A stretch of 64,000 nt of DNA, from positions 172,749,021 through 172,813,020 of the forward strand of contig OY992537.1 of assembly GCA_963921195.1 (NCBI GenBank). Reading direction: 5' to 3'. The position numbers and the translations under genes were made by a program. The number at the start of each line of letters is the position of its first letter. Position 1 is the first letter of the stretch. Under the pieces are notes generated by a model, which saw only the letters and a program-made list of their open reading frames with translations, was not told the DNA's origin and did no database searches. Shown piece by piece: positions 22,278 through 33,061 of the stretch. The stretch is from Pegoplata infirma (Eukaryota > Arthropoda > Insecta > Diptera > Anthomyiidae).

Positions 22278-23930
22278 ATGTTAGACAAAAAGTGTGATAT
22301 AGCTGTGCAGAAAAAATGCAAAATCTGGGCTAAAAATTTTACTACGGGAAATCAACATTAAGAGCCGTACCAATTATAAAAGATTCGTTATGTAAATTAA
22401 ATAAAAAACCCACACAAAAAATATTATTGGCTGATATTTTGCATTAGCAACCATATCAAAAGAACTTTACGATTTATGAAATAAGCTTAAAGTTCAACAA
22501 ATAGCGTCAACGTGTTTAAAACGGAAAGTAGAGCAATTGGTTCAAAGTTATCAACATTTTTTAAAAAGACCTGAAGCTTTCAGCTTCAATAGAAGCTTTG
22601 ATATAAGCAATGACAATTTGGAATGGTCCGAAGCAAGTAGCGATGAAGAAGTAATGGGTGACTGTGATTAAGTTCCAATATCCGATCAAGATGACATTTT
22701 TGAGATAGAGGATGTTTTCGAAGATGATGATGAACAAATTTTGATAAATGAAAACAATCTAAAAGACAAAGATTTTAAATCTACTGAAATGCTGAAAGTT
22801 TCTGCAGCTGCCTTGCATCATTGGTTACAAATTTAAATGTAAGCACTTCTAAGGCATCTAAAATCTGCAAGCAATTGGCTAAGTCAGGCGTTAACATTTC
22901 AACGCCATCACAAACAGATATTTATAGAGCGGTAATAAAATGTGATGAAGAAATTGAAGTCGTATACAAACAGACATTGAAATATGAAAACTGGTGTCTT
23001 CATTTTGATGGAAAGAAAATTGATGGTAAAGAAATACAGGTAATCGTATTGAAAAATGAAACAAAGGAATTTAAGTTAAGTGTTCTTGTTCTTGATATTG
23101 GTAAAGCTTTCAGTTTTATTTATTTAATGGTATAAAGGAAACTTTAGACAAATATGATTTGTGGAATTCAATTAAAATGATCATTTCTGACACAACTAAC
23201 GTTAATACAGGCAAAACAAACGGAGTTGTTGCTTTGCTAAAGAACCAATATATTGTTCCTCCAAAATATATTGGATGACAACATACCGTTTTAGACTTGC
23301 TTTTAAGACATGTTATGGACGAGTTGTTGGAACGGAAATCATCATCGCCAAATATATGTTATAGTTTTGTCTCTGAACTTATAATTAATTATGAAGAACT
23401 AAAAACCAACTACATATAAACAAAATGAAGAAACCATCAACGTTGTCACCATCAAATGAAGAGATGACATGCAGTTTCTTTTTGAGCTTAGAAAAGCTTT
23501 CAGATATTACCAACAACATGAAAAATTCCCCTTTATAAATTTTAAAACTATACCCCCAATTAGCAATGTACGCTGGAATTCTAGAGCAATTCTAGTGATA
23601 TTGGCGTTTATATTAATTCCAAAATACCGAGCAGAACTATATAAAGTATATCAGTTTATATGCGGTGCATGGTACGACGTATGGTTTTCGGACCATTGTT
23701 TCCGCGAAGACAATTTTGAATTATTAAATTTATCTTTGTCGCAATTTCAAAAAGCTCAAGAGTGTTTTCTAAGGCATTGGGTTAAAGAGGAGTCAAAAAT
23801 ACGAAATCAACAACGCAGTAACATTTACGCAGAACGTGCAATAAAAGTGGTTCAGGACATTTATCCTCTCTGCAAAAATACTCGCACATTAAATCTTAAA
23901 TTTATATCATACAATAATCAAATAAATTAA
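22278..23930 (+). pseudogene. Transposase-like pseudogene of the CACTCAAAATAAT family
   Basis: It starts near MLDKKCDIAVQKKCK (22278). Pieces then follow in shifting frames: an acidic stretch DIFEIEDVFEDDDEQ (about 22690-22740) and an open part at 22821-23135 with CLHFDGKKIDGKEIQV. Next come KMIISDTTNVNTGKTNG (23170-23225) and QHTVLDLLLRHVMDELL (23280). The last frame, 23469-23930, has NVRWNSRAILVILAFI and SNIYAERAIKVVQDIY. D in HFDGK, D in ISDTT and E in YAERA are candidate D-D-E residues (inference). Similar proteins are common in insect and cnidarian mobile elements, but I cannot name the superfamily. Stops at 22362, 22669 and 23277 disable it. Confidence 0.65.
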
Positions 23931-24272
23931 TAACTTTAAGATTTGAAGTGCAATTATTTTTGCAAAAATTACCTGAACTACTTTTATATTATTTTCAGCG
24001 GAAATAATGGAAACTAAATCATACCTCGATTCATATACTGCATATAAATTGACATATTTTAAATAGTTATTATTTTAGTTCTTAAACAACGTATATATTA
24101 ATTCAATAAAAAAATGCGTCCGCTTTAATGTTTCCCACGCGAATGTTTAAGAGAATAATTACAATTGGAGCAGGAAGATGGTTTCCGCAACTCTCCCCAT
24201 ACACTTTGTATGAAAACAAAAATCCGCAGCGTTTTTCCTCCGAAATAGATTCTATTCTATCATGGGGTTTTT

Positions 24273-24797
24273 TATACCCTCCACTTAGTGATATAGGGTA
24301 TATGTATATAAGTTTGTCATTCCGTTTGTAACTCATCGAAATATAGATCTGGGACCCTATAAAGTATATATATTCATGATGCCCGATCGATTTTAAGACA
24401 TTCTAGCCTTGTCCGTCTGTCTGTGGAAAATGCTGTCGCGGACAAAATATTGCACAGAGATGACTGAAACTTAACATATTTATTGGAAGTTCTCCCGAGA
24501 AGTTTCGTATTGCATTTGAGCGATATCGGTTCAGCGGTTCAAAAGTTATGAACGAAAATGTAAGCACACCTCAAAAATTTCAGTACATTCAACACAACCT
24601 AAAAATACAAAATGCTTTAATTCGGCTTCTGGTTGACACTTGTGAACATAATCGCGGATTTTTTTTTTTTAAATCGCGGATTTTTTTTACCAACATTTTT
24701 TTTCGCGGAAATTTTTTTTTCAAAAAAATTTTGTTTTTTTTTTAATTGTGGAGGGTATCACTACATTCGGCAAGGCCAAATTTATCTTTTTTACTTG
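24273..24797 (+). mobile_element. INE-1/DINE-1-like Helentron relative, copy C
   Basis: The head is ATACCCTCCACTTAGTGAT, followed by TTTGTCATTCCGTTTGTAAC and ATAAAGTATATATATTCATG. The tail is GTGGAGGGTATCACTACATT, CGGCAAGGCC and TTACTTG. It is the same subfamily as copies D and E (the CTACATTCGGCAAGGCCGAA tail variant). Confidence 0.85.
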
Positions 24798-24868
24798 TTT
24801 TATCTCTCTCATTTTATTTTTTGGCGTTGCCAGATTTTAACCAAAAAGTATGGTTTTTCTGTACAGTG

Positions 24869-25955
24869 CACTGTGGGCCAGGATTTCCATTTTTTGGCCA
24901 ATACATATTTAAAAATATTTTTTCAGAATGTCAACATCTTGAGTTTTGTGCATCTTTAATATCTTTTTATTGTAGCTTAAAGTTTTTTTTTGCATGAGGT
25001 TAAAGTTTGAGATTTTTTTATATTTTTTATTCATGAAAAAAATATTTTTTTTTTGTACGTCAACACAATATTTTTTCAAATTTTCTGCGAAGTTCTCCTA
25101 AGGACATACTTGTTAGTCCAACACATGAGACAAACTGGCAAAAAGTAAGCTTAAAGTATACATTTTTTTAATAAATTATGGAAATTCATACTTTTGTTGA
25201 AATCCGCCTTTTTTCAACACCAAAGTCCAAAAACGTCCAAACGATATTGACAAACCTTGAATTACAATCTATCTCTAACAGTGTATTCTATTCACATTTT
25301 TGCGACCCTGTGCGACCGTTCATAATCTTTTGACATAGAGGCAATAAACCAAAATATGGCGTTTAGAAATGCCCTAAAATGGAACTTTAAAATTTTTTTG
25401 ATATATTTGTTTCAATTGATTTCTATTAAAAATTTCCCACTTTGACAACATTAGCGTGATAACTGGATTTGAGCGCGTGCGTGAATTTTGACTCACGTTC
25501 ACTCACGCTCATGCAAAAAAAAAACATAATTTACTGAATCGTTTTTTTCTCACACTTACTCACTATTTACGTGAGTAAGCAAAACGCCACTCACGTGTAA
25601 CTCACGCGTAACTCCCGCTAAACATTTTAAACACGAAAAAATTGTAAAACTTAATTAATACACTTTTATAATTTTGACTCACCCAAAAAAATGGCACTCA
25701 ATACGAATCACTCACGCAAAAAATGTCTCACTCACTTGTCACTCACGAACAAAAAATTTGAGACACGCTCCCTTTCTTTCACGCGTGATTCGCCTGACCA
25801 GCGTCCATCTTTAGTGCTAAACATTAAAACTAGGAGCGCATTTAAGCGGGCATATATCAATACAATTAAATAATTTTGACTCACGCAAAAAAATGCCACT
25901 CACTACGAATCATTCACACAAAAATGTCTCATTCACTTATCACTCATTATCACTT
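24869..25955 (-). mobile_element. Transib-like non-autonomous element, truncated copy 3
   Basis: It begins CACTGTGGGCCAGGATTTCC right after CAGTG and reads as the reverse complement of the right part of the copies at 54013 and 56817. It includes the TTTTGCGACCCTGTGCGACC region near 25300 and the CACG-rich module. A 100-bp segment (ATTTTGACTCACnCAAAAAA...) is duplicated at 25670 and 25870. The other terminus is lost. Confidence 0.75.
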
Positions 25956-26531
25956 TTAAAGAGGGGTTAAAATATTTGGAAGTTTTTTGAAGACATTTTT
26001 GTTTGGAAACTGTTTTACAGAGCAATTAGTAAAATTACAGATAAAATTTTGTATTTTGGTTACGAGAAAAAAACTAAATATTTTTCTAAAATCTGTATTT
26101 TAACAAAACAACTCTGTTTATTATCTGTAAAATAGAGGTTACGAAGTCAAAAGTAAAATTACAGATAAAATTTGGTTTTTCGGTCAAATATCTGTATTTC
26201 GGCAGATAACTTTGTCAAATATCTGTCGAATTGAGATTGCAGTCATTTTGCAAAGTAATTATTTTGAGTGTAATAATCACGTTAAGTATTATTAACTTTG
26301 TCTTTAACAAATTGTATCTACTATAAAAAAAGTTTCCATTGTACTGTCGCTCACAGTATATGGGTATTTTGACCAAAAGGGAAAATTCAACTATTTTTAT
26401 AACAAAAGATCTATTTTTATTACAAAAGATACGACCCAAAGACAGTGCCCCACAAGTACAATCATTTGTGTGTGTTTATTTTGACCTAAAAGGCCACTGT
26501 TCTGAACCCGAATAAAAAAAAAATACTCACA

Positions 26532-27124
26532 AGGGAAGTCTCCATAGTGTCACCCGCGGATCTTTATGGAATTGGTTTTATTTTGTAGAGCAGAAAAAAT
26601 AAAGGGACACGTATTTTTTTCAGCGGCCCAAATTCATATTTAGGGGCGAAAAGGAGGGGAAGACAAGGCCATTTTTCAGTTTTTTTCGTTTATCTCCTAT
26701 ATTATGTAAAGCATCTTAGTCATTTTATATACCAAATGAAAGGTCTTTGGAAAACCTATCTACATGTGCTAAGAACGTGTCCAAACATGCACAACTTTTC
26801 GCCATATTAAGTAAAATACCAAAATTTAAGGACATTTTTGTTAATAAGTCGAAAAATGTTAACTTCTTTGGCCCGTTGTTACCACCACGAGATAGGTATT
26901 TTTAATACCTTTAATATGATACCACGTATGCCTATATTAATTTTGTTTAAATAGGCGTTAATCTTAAAAAACTGAAAAATGTCAATTTCCCCCCATACAA
27001 ATCGACCCCTCCTCCTAAAAATGAGTTTGGGCCGCTAAAAAAAATACGTGTCGAATTAATTTTCGTTCTTAACAACATATCCAAATTTCATGAATATCGG
27101 AGGGTGACACCAGGGAGACTTCCT
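26532..27124. mobile_element. 593-bp foldback element
   Basis: GGAAGTCTCCATAGTGTCACCC at the left is mirrored by GGGTGACACCAGGGAGACTTCC at the right. Inner arms share GACACGTATTTTTTTCAGCGG and GGCCCAAAnTCAT. Arms are about 180-250 bp and pair well. There is no coding region. The target duplication is not clear. Confidence 0.8.
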
Positions 27125-28127
27125 TTGTCAGCCATACTGTTCGCTCTTTTAAGTTCATTTTAGCCGTGTTCCATTGTTTAAATAAAATATCATTGTTTGT
27201 TAAACTGTTTTAGTGTTTACTTGATAAATGTTAACACATTATACGCTTCATTAACACCTACATATCCTGCGTTCTATAGTAAGGACACATAGCAACAAAA
27301 AACGACTAAACCAAAACTATTTCCGTTGCCTTTGTCTTCAAAAAAACACTGATAACAAACAAGATTAATGGGTGGCAAATCCGGTAACTTAACAATTATA
27401 ATAAACAACAAAAACAAGAAATTTCACAAGAAAGCCACAATGAATATTAATGAGATGTCATCACTCTTTCGTCAAATTAAAGCATTTCACGATACATTTA
27501 CCACACAAGTACCGCTAGCAACAAAACACATTCATTTTGACACACAAAAACACACGCATAAACAGGATACACAAATACACAGACACTTACCAACTAAACA
27601 GGATGTTTGCAAACGTGTTAATTCTAACACTATTATAAGCATATTCCTCTCAGATATCAACGTCTAAATATGTTAATGTGTTTGTATGTGTCAGTGTTCG
27701 TTGTATATTTAACTTTTATAATTGCTGACAAGCCGACAACATGAATAAATCAACCCTTTTTTTCTTATTTTGTTAAACCAAAAATCTAAACAACATGCCT
27801 CAACTAATGTTCGCATTATAATTTTTGGTGTTTCAAATTTTATTTAGTGTTTGAGTAACTTTCTAAATGATGATGGATTTAGTCATCTTATTCTCCTTCA
27901 TCAACGATTTTTTGTGGTTTCATCACAAATGGGTGGTGAGTTTTATGAGCAACAATTTATTCTGTATGTTACGAATTATAATGTAAGTCAAATGATTTTG
28001 AATATTTATGAGTTACAGTGTTATTTTCAGATTTATCAATTTATCATGTATTTGTTGTAAAAGATTTTTTTCTTTTTCAAATGTATGCTATATAAAATTT
28101 TTGAAGTTCGCGAAACCACTGAAAGTT
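27125..28127. other. No recognised gene; one unassigned open frame
   Basis: A 99-aa frame at 27368-27667 is rich in Asn, Lys, His and Thr (KHTHKQDTQIHRH) and lacks any domain I recognise. Its composition suggests chance. The remaining frames are short. Confidence 0.4.
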
Positions 28128-28878
28128 GTCATCAATGCATTAAACAGTAGGCGGCTACGTCGGCAATTCGACTTAATAGCACACTGCAAGGGAGGAGCAG
28201 CGATTGTGGACATAGTGCGGTCTTGAAGAACATAATACCACCAAATGTGGACTGCGCTCCCACTATGAGACTTTTTGAGCGCTACTTTACCACTATGATA
28301 CCATCCATGGAGTCACCACACATTTTTACACAGACGGATCGAGGCTGCACGAGCAAGTGGGCTTTGGAGTCTATGCGGTAGAGCTTATATTGAGTATGGC
28401 TCGAAGATTGCCAGATCATTTACCAGGCAGAGATGCTGGCAATAAAGAAAGTAGCTGACTGGGTAAGTTGCAATGTCTTGTCTGCAACAGCAGTGAACAT
28501 CTATTCTGACAATCAAGTCTCTAGAGTCTATGTTTCTGAAGATCTACCCTTAACTGCCGCACGTCTTTAAATGAGATGGCCAAGCAGTTTTATATACGAC
28601 TCATATGGGTCCTAGGGCACGGAGACATTCCAGGGAAAGGCAAAGCCGATGAGCTTGCAAGAATGGGAACTACCTTCCCTCTAGAGACTTGCAAACAAAA
28701 TCTACATCTTTGTTTTACGACGGAAACTAATCAGAGATGGGGATGAGCAAATGGATTGACGTGTGAGAATATCTTAAGTTTCATAAGCTAAAATTGGTTA
28801 AACGGCAGGGACAGGTATCACAATGGACCTCAGAGTCCACGTGTGCTAACGTACCGTCAGTAGCCACTTACAACCCAC
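28128..28878 (+). pseudogene. Decayed retrotransposon RNase H region (copy 3)
   Basis: It aligns with 43553-44642: GGCTACGTCGGCAATTCGAC, then FYTDGSRLHEQVGFGVY with the first RNase H Asp, MLAIKK and IYSDNQ, then the WVPGH-like block at 28605 (CTAGGGCACGGAGAC). The zinc-knuckle region from about 28755 is deleted. The tail GTCAGTAGCCACTTACAACC ends near 28878. Multiple frameshifts. Confidence 0.85.
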
Positions 28879-29603
28879 AAATACAAATGATGGACCTACA
28901 AATACAGTGGTTGGTCAAATTATCATAGGCGTCCCAAATGTATCAAACATGTCTGCCAATAAACAAATTCGTGTATGCATATTTTATATCCGACTTAAGA
29001 ATAAAATATCTGATCTCTCTTAAAAACTTTAGACATAACATACAGTGTTTGGCCAACTTAAAATAAACTAGCACTGAACTAACGCAAAAAAACTAGCATT
29101 ATATTAAATTTTACTATAAAAAATTAACAAATTTGTTTAATTATACAATACAAAATATTTAGGATGTCGTTTTCAAATTAAATAATTAGTTGCAAGGCTT
29201 TCTCCATCATGTCTTGTCGTTTCTTGTCATTTTAAATTCTTAATTTACTTATCAAAGGATCAAAGAATATTAAGAGATAATGAATAACGTCCTCATTGTT
29301 TAGTATTCTTGAAAGAAACTATTTGAACATATTATATGGATGGAAAGGTTTTTTAAGGCCTATCCAATGGTGTGTCGTACTTGGAGAAATTAGGCTTTGT
29401 TAAGTTAGTTAACTTTGTCAAAAATGTGTAAATGCTGCGCTACTGTATATGGAGAAGTATATACGTACTACCCCCAAATTCATATATAATAATCTTTATT
29501 AAGATTAAGCAAACGCTTGTTTTCGCTTTTAGCGAAATTCCTGTTAGTTCGGCTTTTATATAGATTTTCCCGGAAGGATATCATTTTTCATAGGGTGGTA
29601 AGC
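28879..29603. repeat. Spacer with a unit repeated at 32690-32850
   Basis: GGCTTTGTTAAGTTAGTT...TTGTCAAAAATG (29390) and GCGAAATTCCTGTTAGTTCG (29540) recur at 32695 and 32805 in the same order and orientation. CCAATGGTGTGTCG at 29365 has a partner at 30922. The block is thus a diverged direct duplication flanking 29.6-32.7 kb. Nothing else is recognisable. Confidence 0.65.
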
Positions 29604-29895
29604 CGTTTATAAAAAGTACCTTTTATAAAAAGTACCTTTTATAAAAAGTACCTTTTATAAAAAGTACCTTTTATAAAAAGTACCTTTTATAAAAAGTACC
29701 TTTTATAAAAAGTACCTTTTATAAAAAGTACCTTTTATAAAAAGTACCTTTTATAAAAAGTACCTTTTATAAAAAGTACCTTTTATAAAAAGTACCTTTT
29801 ATAAAAAGTACCTTTTATAAAAAGTACCTTTTATAAAAAGTACCTTCTATAAAAAGTACCTTTAATAAAAAGTACCTTTTATTAAAGGTACCGAA
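29604..29895. repeat. 16-bp tandem array, unit AAAAAGTACCTTTTAT
   Basis: About 18 nearly identical copies; the last few are degenerate. The unit is almost palindromic. The same unit in reverse orientation forms the array at 33062-33825. It ends 75 bp before a DINE-1 tail. Confidence 0.97.
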
Positions 29896-29970
29896 AGTAC
29901 ACTTTTTGTTACTTTTTTATTTCCTGAGGTATAAATAAAACAAACTTTTTTGTTTTTTAAATCATCACAT

Positions 29971-30022
29971 TGGTGGAGGGTATTTAAAGATTCGGCACAG
30001 CCGAATATAGCTTTCTTACTTG
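29971..30022 (+). mobile_element. DINE-1 3' terminus (copy F, truncated)
   Basis: GGTGGAGGGTATTTAAAGAT and TCGGCACAGCCGAATATAGC followed by TTTCTTACTTG match the end of copy B exactly in type. No head is found upstream; the 16-bp array sits where the body would be. Confidence 0.85.
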
Positions 30023-30029
30023 TTTTTTT

Positions 30030-30475
30030 ATTTTTACTGATTATCTTGAAAGGATATAATGGGTGCCTCAGCTGATGTTGATGTGTTGGGCATTTGCTGC
30101 AATGTTTCCAACTGCTGCAGCAATTGCTGGTTACTGTTGTTGTTATTATTAGTATTTCGCACTGCAGATCTAATTGTTGGCTGCTGTTGCTGCCTTCAGG
30201 AGTAATGTGATGCAGCTTTTATAGTTGTTGCAATATCTCCAAATAATTCAGCAACTGGTTGTTGTTGTTGTCGCTGCTACTACTCGCTGAGTGGTTGGAA
30301 TTTTTTTTCTTCGATTGTGGTTTCGAGGTCCAGCTCTTACTCCTTCCAAGCTCCTACCTCGACTTACATCACTACTTTCACTACTTCTTACCACACCTCT
30401 TCTGCCATTTCCTCTTCTTCTGTCGCTTTCACTTTTTCTATAATTTATTAGCAGATTTAAAAACGACTAAAGAAT
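30030..30475 (-). pseudogene. Broken Arg/Ser- and Gln/Asn-rich coding remnant
   Basis: On the minus strand, an Arg/Ser-rich stretch KSESDRRRGNGRRG (from about 30450) is followed, with one frame change, by QQQPVAELFGDIATTIKAA. After a TGA come QQQQPTIRSAVRN and a run of Asn and Gln (NTNNNNSNQQLLQQLETLQQ), ending in ISFQDNQ and TAA near 30035. Low-complexity Gln/Asn tracts and codon structure suggest a real protein once, perhaps a DNA-binding or regulatory protein or an accessory TE protein. One stop and one frameshift. No family assigned. Confidence 0.4.
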
Positions 30476-30554
30476 AAAAATTATATATATTTTATAAATA
30501 TTTTATAAAAAATAATAAAAATTATAATAAAAAAAAAAAACTTGATCCTGTCAC

Positions 30555-30804
30555 CTTTCATTATTGAGGTTATTTTACAAATGACGGTAAAATTTTATCT
30601 ACACTAAATAATAACTAACAATTTATCTACTCTCTTTTTCATACTCATAATTTATCATATTCTTTTTATGCATATTCGCTAATAATATAAGAATAAAGAT
30701 CATATATAAATTTAGATTAGAAAGAGAATAGATAAATTACGTGTCATAACTTAGTATATATAAAATTTTAGCGTCATTTGTGATAAAATATCAATAATGG
30801 AAAC
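30555..30804. mobile_element. 250-bp foldback MITE
   Basis: TTTCATTATTGAGGTTATTT at the left mirrors AAATATCAATAATGGAAAC at the right. Inner pairs are ACAAATGACGGTAAAATTTTAT with its complement, and AATTTATCTACTCTCTTT. The hairpin extends through almost the whole element. Confidence 0.8.
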
Positions 30805-31031
30805 TGATAAATAAATGGAAACTGATAAAATAAATTTTTCGTTAATACCTACTGTTACATATACGTAACGGCATAATATGAATTTTTTCACTTAAAAGGA
30901 GGGTATCCCATAAGGCTTACCCAAAGGTGTGTCGGACTTTTAGGTGGTTATTCATAAAACCTGAAATATATTTAAAGTAGGTTTATTTGACAGATATTGC
31001 AGGAACAATTGTCAAATAAATTTGTTATAAG

Positions 31032-32505
31032 TAGGGCAAGTACTTTCATGCATCTAAAAAACGAAAATATGTGCCTATAATATGCATCTAAAAATCCAAA
31101 ATATGCACTAAAAATTTCAAAAATATGCATCTAAAAATTATTGTTTTTACTAAAAAAAAATATATTGTCAACATAAATTAGGGATTGTCAAATTCTTTAA
31201 GGCCCTCGACAATTTTAAAAAATGTTTTATTGAGTGGAAACAATTTTAAATTAGTAAAATATATTTTTGCTTGAGAAGTTTTTTCTTTTAGTCACTAAAT
31301 ATTTCTGAAGAAAAAAAAATTATAAAAGATAAAGAATACGAAAATACAATATTTTTGTAGAACAAGTTATTTTTCAATACTTTTTGTTCTTTATTCTAAA
31401 AAAAAATTATTTATTTTTAAAATATTCTTTTTCTCGTTTTCGGAATTTTCAAAAAATTAACTCAAAAGCAAAACAAAAAACCGATTTTCCTGTAAAAAAT
31501 TTTAAATTCTAAAACATCACGAATGACATATATAAAGTAGAGATGGGCGCGTGAGTGATTTTTGACTCACACTCACTCACGCTCACGACAGGAATTTTTG
31601 AATAACGCACACTCACTCACGAACATATTTTTTCTACTCACAATCACGTGAGTAAATTTAATACAACTCACACTCACGTGCACTCACGCAAGCTTCACTT
31701 ACACTCACGTTGACTCACACTCACGAAACTCTTATTTATACAAAAAAAAATTAAAAAATCTTTCAAAATTTTCAGCAAAATTTAAAGTTTAGCGAAATTT
31801 TACATTTTTTTTTGCTTTTTTTGGGACGAAACGCCAATTTTGACAACTTTTTTGTTGCTTTTTTTGGTATGAAAGGAAATATGAAGAGAAATAAATCACG
31901 CAAACTCACGCAAAATAATCGATTCACGCACACTCACTCACGCAAAAATCTTACTCACTCACGCAATTTTTTTCTCCACTCACACTCACTCACAATCACG
32001 TGAGTAAAATTGAATTCAGTCACACTCACGCGTGAATCACGCTCTAATCTGCTCATGTGCCCATCTCTAATATAAAGGATGAAGAAGAAAGACAGAAATC
32101 GGTGTGTACTAAAAAATAAAAATGTCGAAACAAAAAGGAATTGTGAAAATTGTCAATTTATTGTTTTTTTGATTTGCTTAAAATACAAGAAAATTGTGTG
32201 ATTTTCTTTAAAAAAGTTGATCAGAAAATGATAAATATAAATAAATACATTTTTCTATAGAAAACAGGTTATATGTTATGAATTTTCCTAAGGACGCTTT
32301 TAAAAAATATTGATGAAATTTAAAAAAAAGTACAATTTATATGAAAATACGCAAAAATATGCATTTATACCAAAATATGCAAAAATATGCAACTACAAAT
32401 CAATGCCATTTTATTGCAAATTCATTGATTCGTATAAATATTTCATTTAGGTTATGTTTACAATGCTGAGTAAAAATATGCATTTTCATGAAAGTACTTG
32501 CCCTA
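31032..32505. mobile_element. hAT element, non-autonomous, TSD GTTATAAG
   Basis: The termini TAGGGCAAGTACTTTCATG and CATGAAAGTACTTGCCCTA are perfect inverted repeats, flanked by the 8-bp duplication GTTATAAG (31024-31031, 32506-32513). Eight-bp duplications and short TIRs define the hAT superfamily. AAATATGCATCTAAAAAT-type subterminal repeats occupy both ends. No transposase frame. A second hAT MITE (31538-32069) sits inside. Confidence 0.93.
31538..32069. mobile_element. hAT MITE with CACG repeats, TSD ATATAAAG
   Basis: The ends TAGAGATGGGC and GCCCATCTCTA are flanked by ATATAAAG at 31530-31537 and 32070-32077. The interior is dominated by ACTCACTCACG and CGTGAGT words. It is nested in the hAT element at 31032-32505 and is therefore younger. 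Frame 31812-32003 is low-complexity and not a gene. Relatives: 33831-34106, 4505-4740, and modules in the Transib-like copies. Confidence 0.94.
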
Positions 32506-32533
32506 GTTATAAGTATTATGAATAAGAGCCTTA

Positions 32534-32674
32534 TACGGCGTTCACACTTGCTGTTTTGAAGTGTTCAAGAGTGAGATGTTTAAAAAAGTCTTTGTTCTGT
32601 GTCCATTACGTTTTTATTCTGCTACTGGTGTTTTGTTGAACAACTTGTTTAAGGTCGCTAGTGTGAACTCCGTA
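32534..32674. mobile_element. 141-bp Harbinger-like MITE, TTA target
   Basis: The ends TACGGCGTTCACACT and AGTGTGAACTCCGTA are flanked by TTA at 32531-32533 and 32675-32677. A 3-bp TTA/TWA duplication is typical of PIF/Harbinger elements (family knowledge). No coding region. Confidence 0.6.
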
Positions 32675-32689
32675 TTAGAATATAGGGTT

Positions 32690-33061
32690 TGTTAAGTTGG
32701 TTTTTGTCAAAAATGTATAAATGTTAAGGTAGTTTATTAGGAGAATCTCTATTGAGTTTAAGCTCACACGTGTTTTTGTTTTTGGCGAAATTCCTGTGTT
32801 CGGCTTTTATTCAGATTTTTCTGAAAAGCCATAATTATTTATAAGATGGCGACTCTTTTATAAACAAACGAGATAGAAGATAAAAAATATCTAGTAATCT
32901 TATTTTTGGGTACTTATTAACATTTATAAATTTCAGAATAATCGGAGTGTAAGGGATACCTTCCTTGTTAGTGAGAGATTATTTTTACATTTTAATTTAA
33001 TAAATTGTAATTTTTTTTATTTTCATAACATAATTTCAATATTAAAAAGAGTTTAAGAATC
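32690..33061. other. Diverged direct copy of 29390-29600; nothing else seen
   Basis: GGGTTTGTTAAGTTGG, TTTGTCAAAAATGTATAAATG and GGCGAAATTCCTGTGTTCGG repeat the order found at 29390-29560. The rest is AT-rich. Confidence 0.55.

Larger units (their letters stand above)
21791..26270 (+). mobile_element. Putative full-length relative of the CACTCAAAATAAT MITE family
   Basis: The left 300 bp (AAAATAATCACTCTGTTAAA..., AGCAAGATTTTTTGTTATTTTA) matches the left end of the MITE at 42534. The right 310 bp (AATATTTGGAAGTTTTTTGA to ATTATTTTGAGTG|TA) matches its right end. Between them lie a transposase-like pseudogene (22278-23930), a DINE-1 copy (24273-24797) and a Transib-like fragment (24869-25955). 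The CACTC at the left tip is lost. Without the two younger inserts it would be about 2.9 kb. Confidence 0.7.

Noticed and set aside
27368..27667. 99-aa frame as a host gene
   Set aside because: Composition-driven (Asn, Lys, His, Thr), with no domain and no splice or promoter context.
29604..29895. CRISPR-like array
   Set aside because: Units are contiguous 16-mers without spacers, in eukaryotic TE-rich DNA.
31812..32003. 63-aa open frame
   Set aside because: It reads through TCACTCACG repeats of the hAT MITE, giving Thr/His/Ser low complexity.
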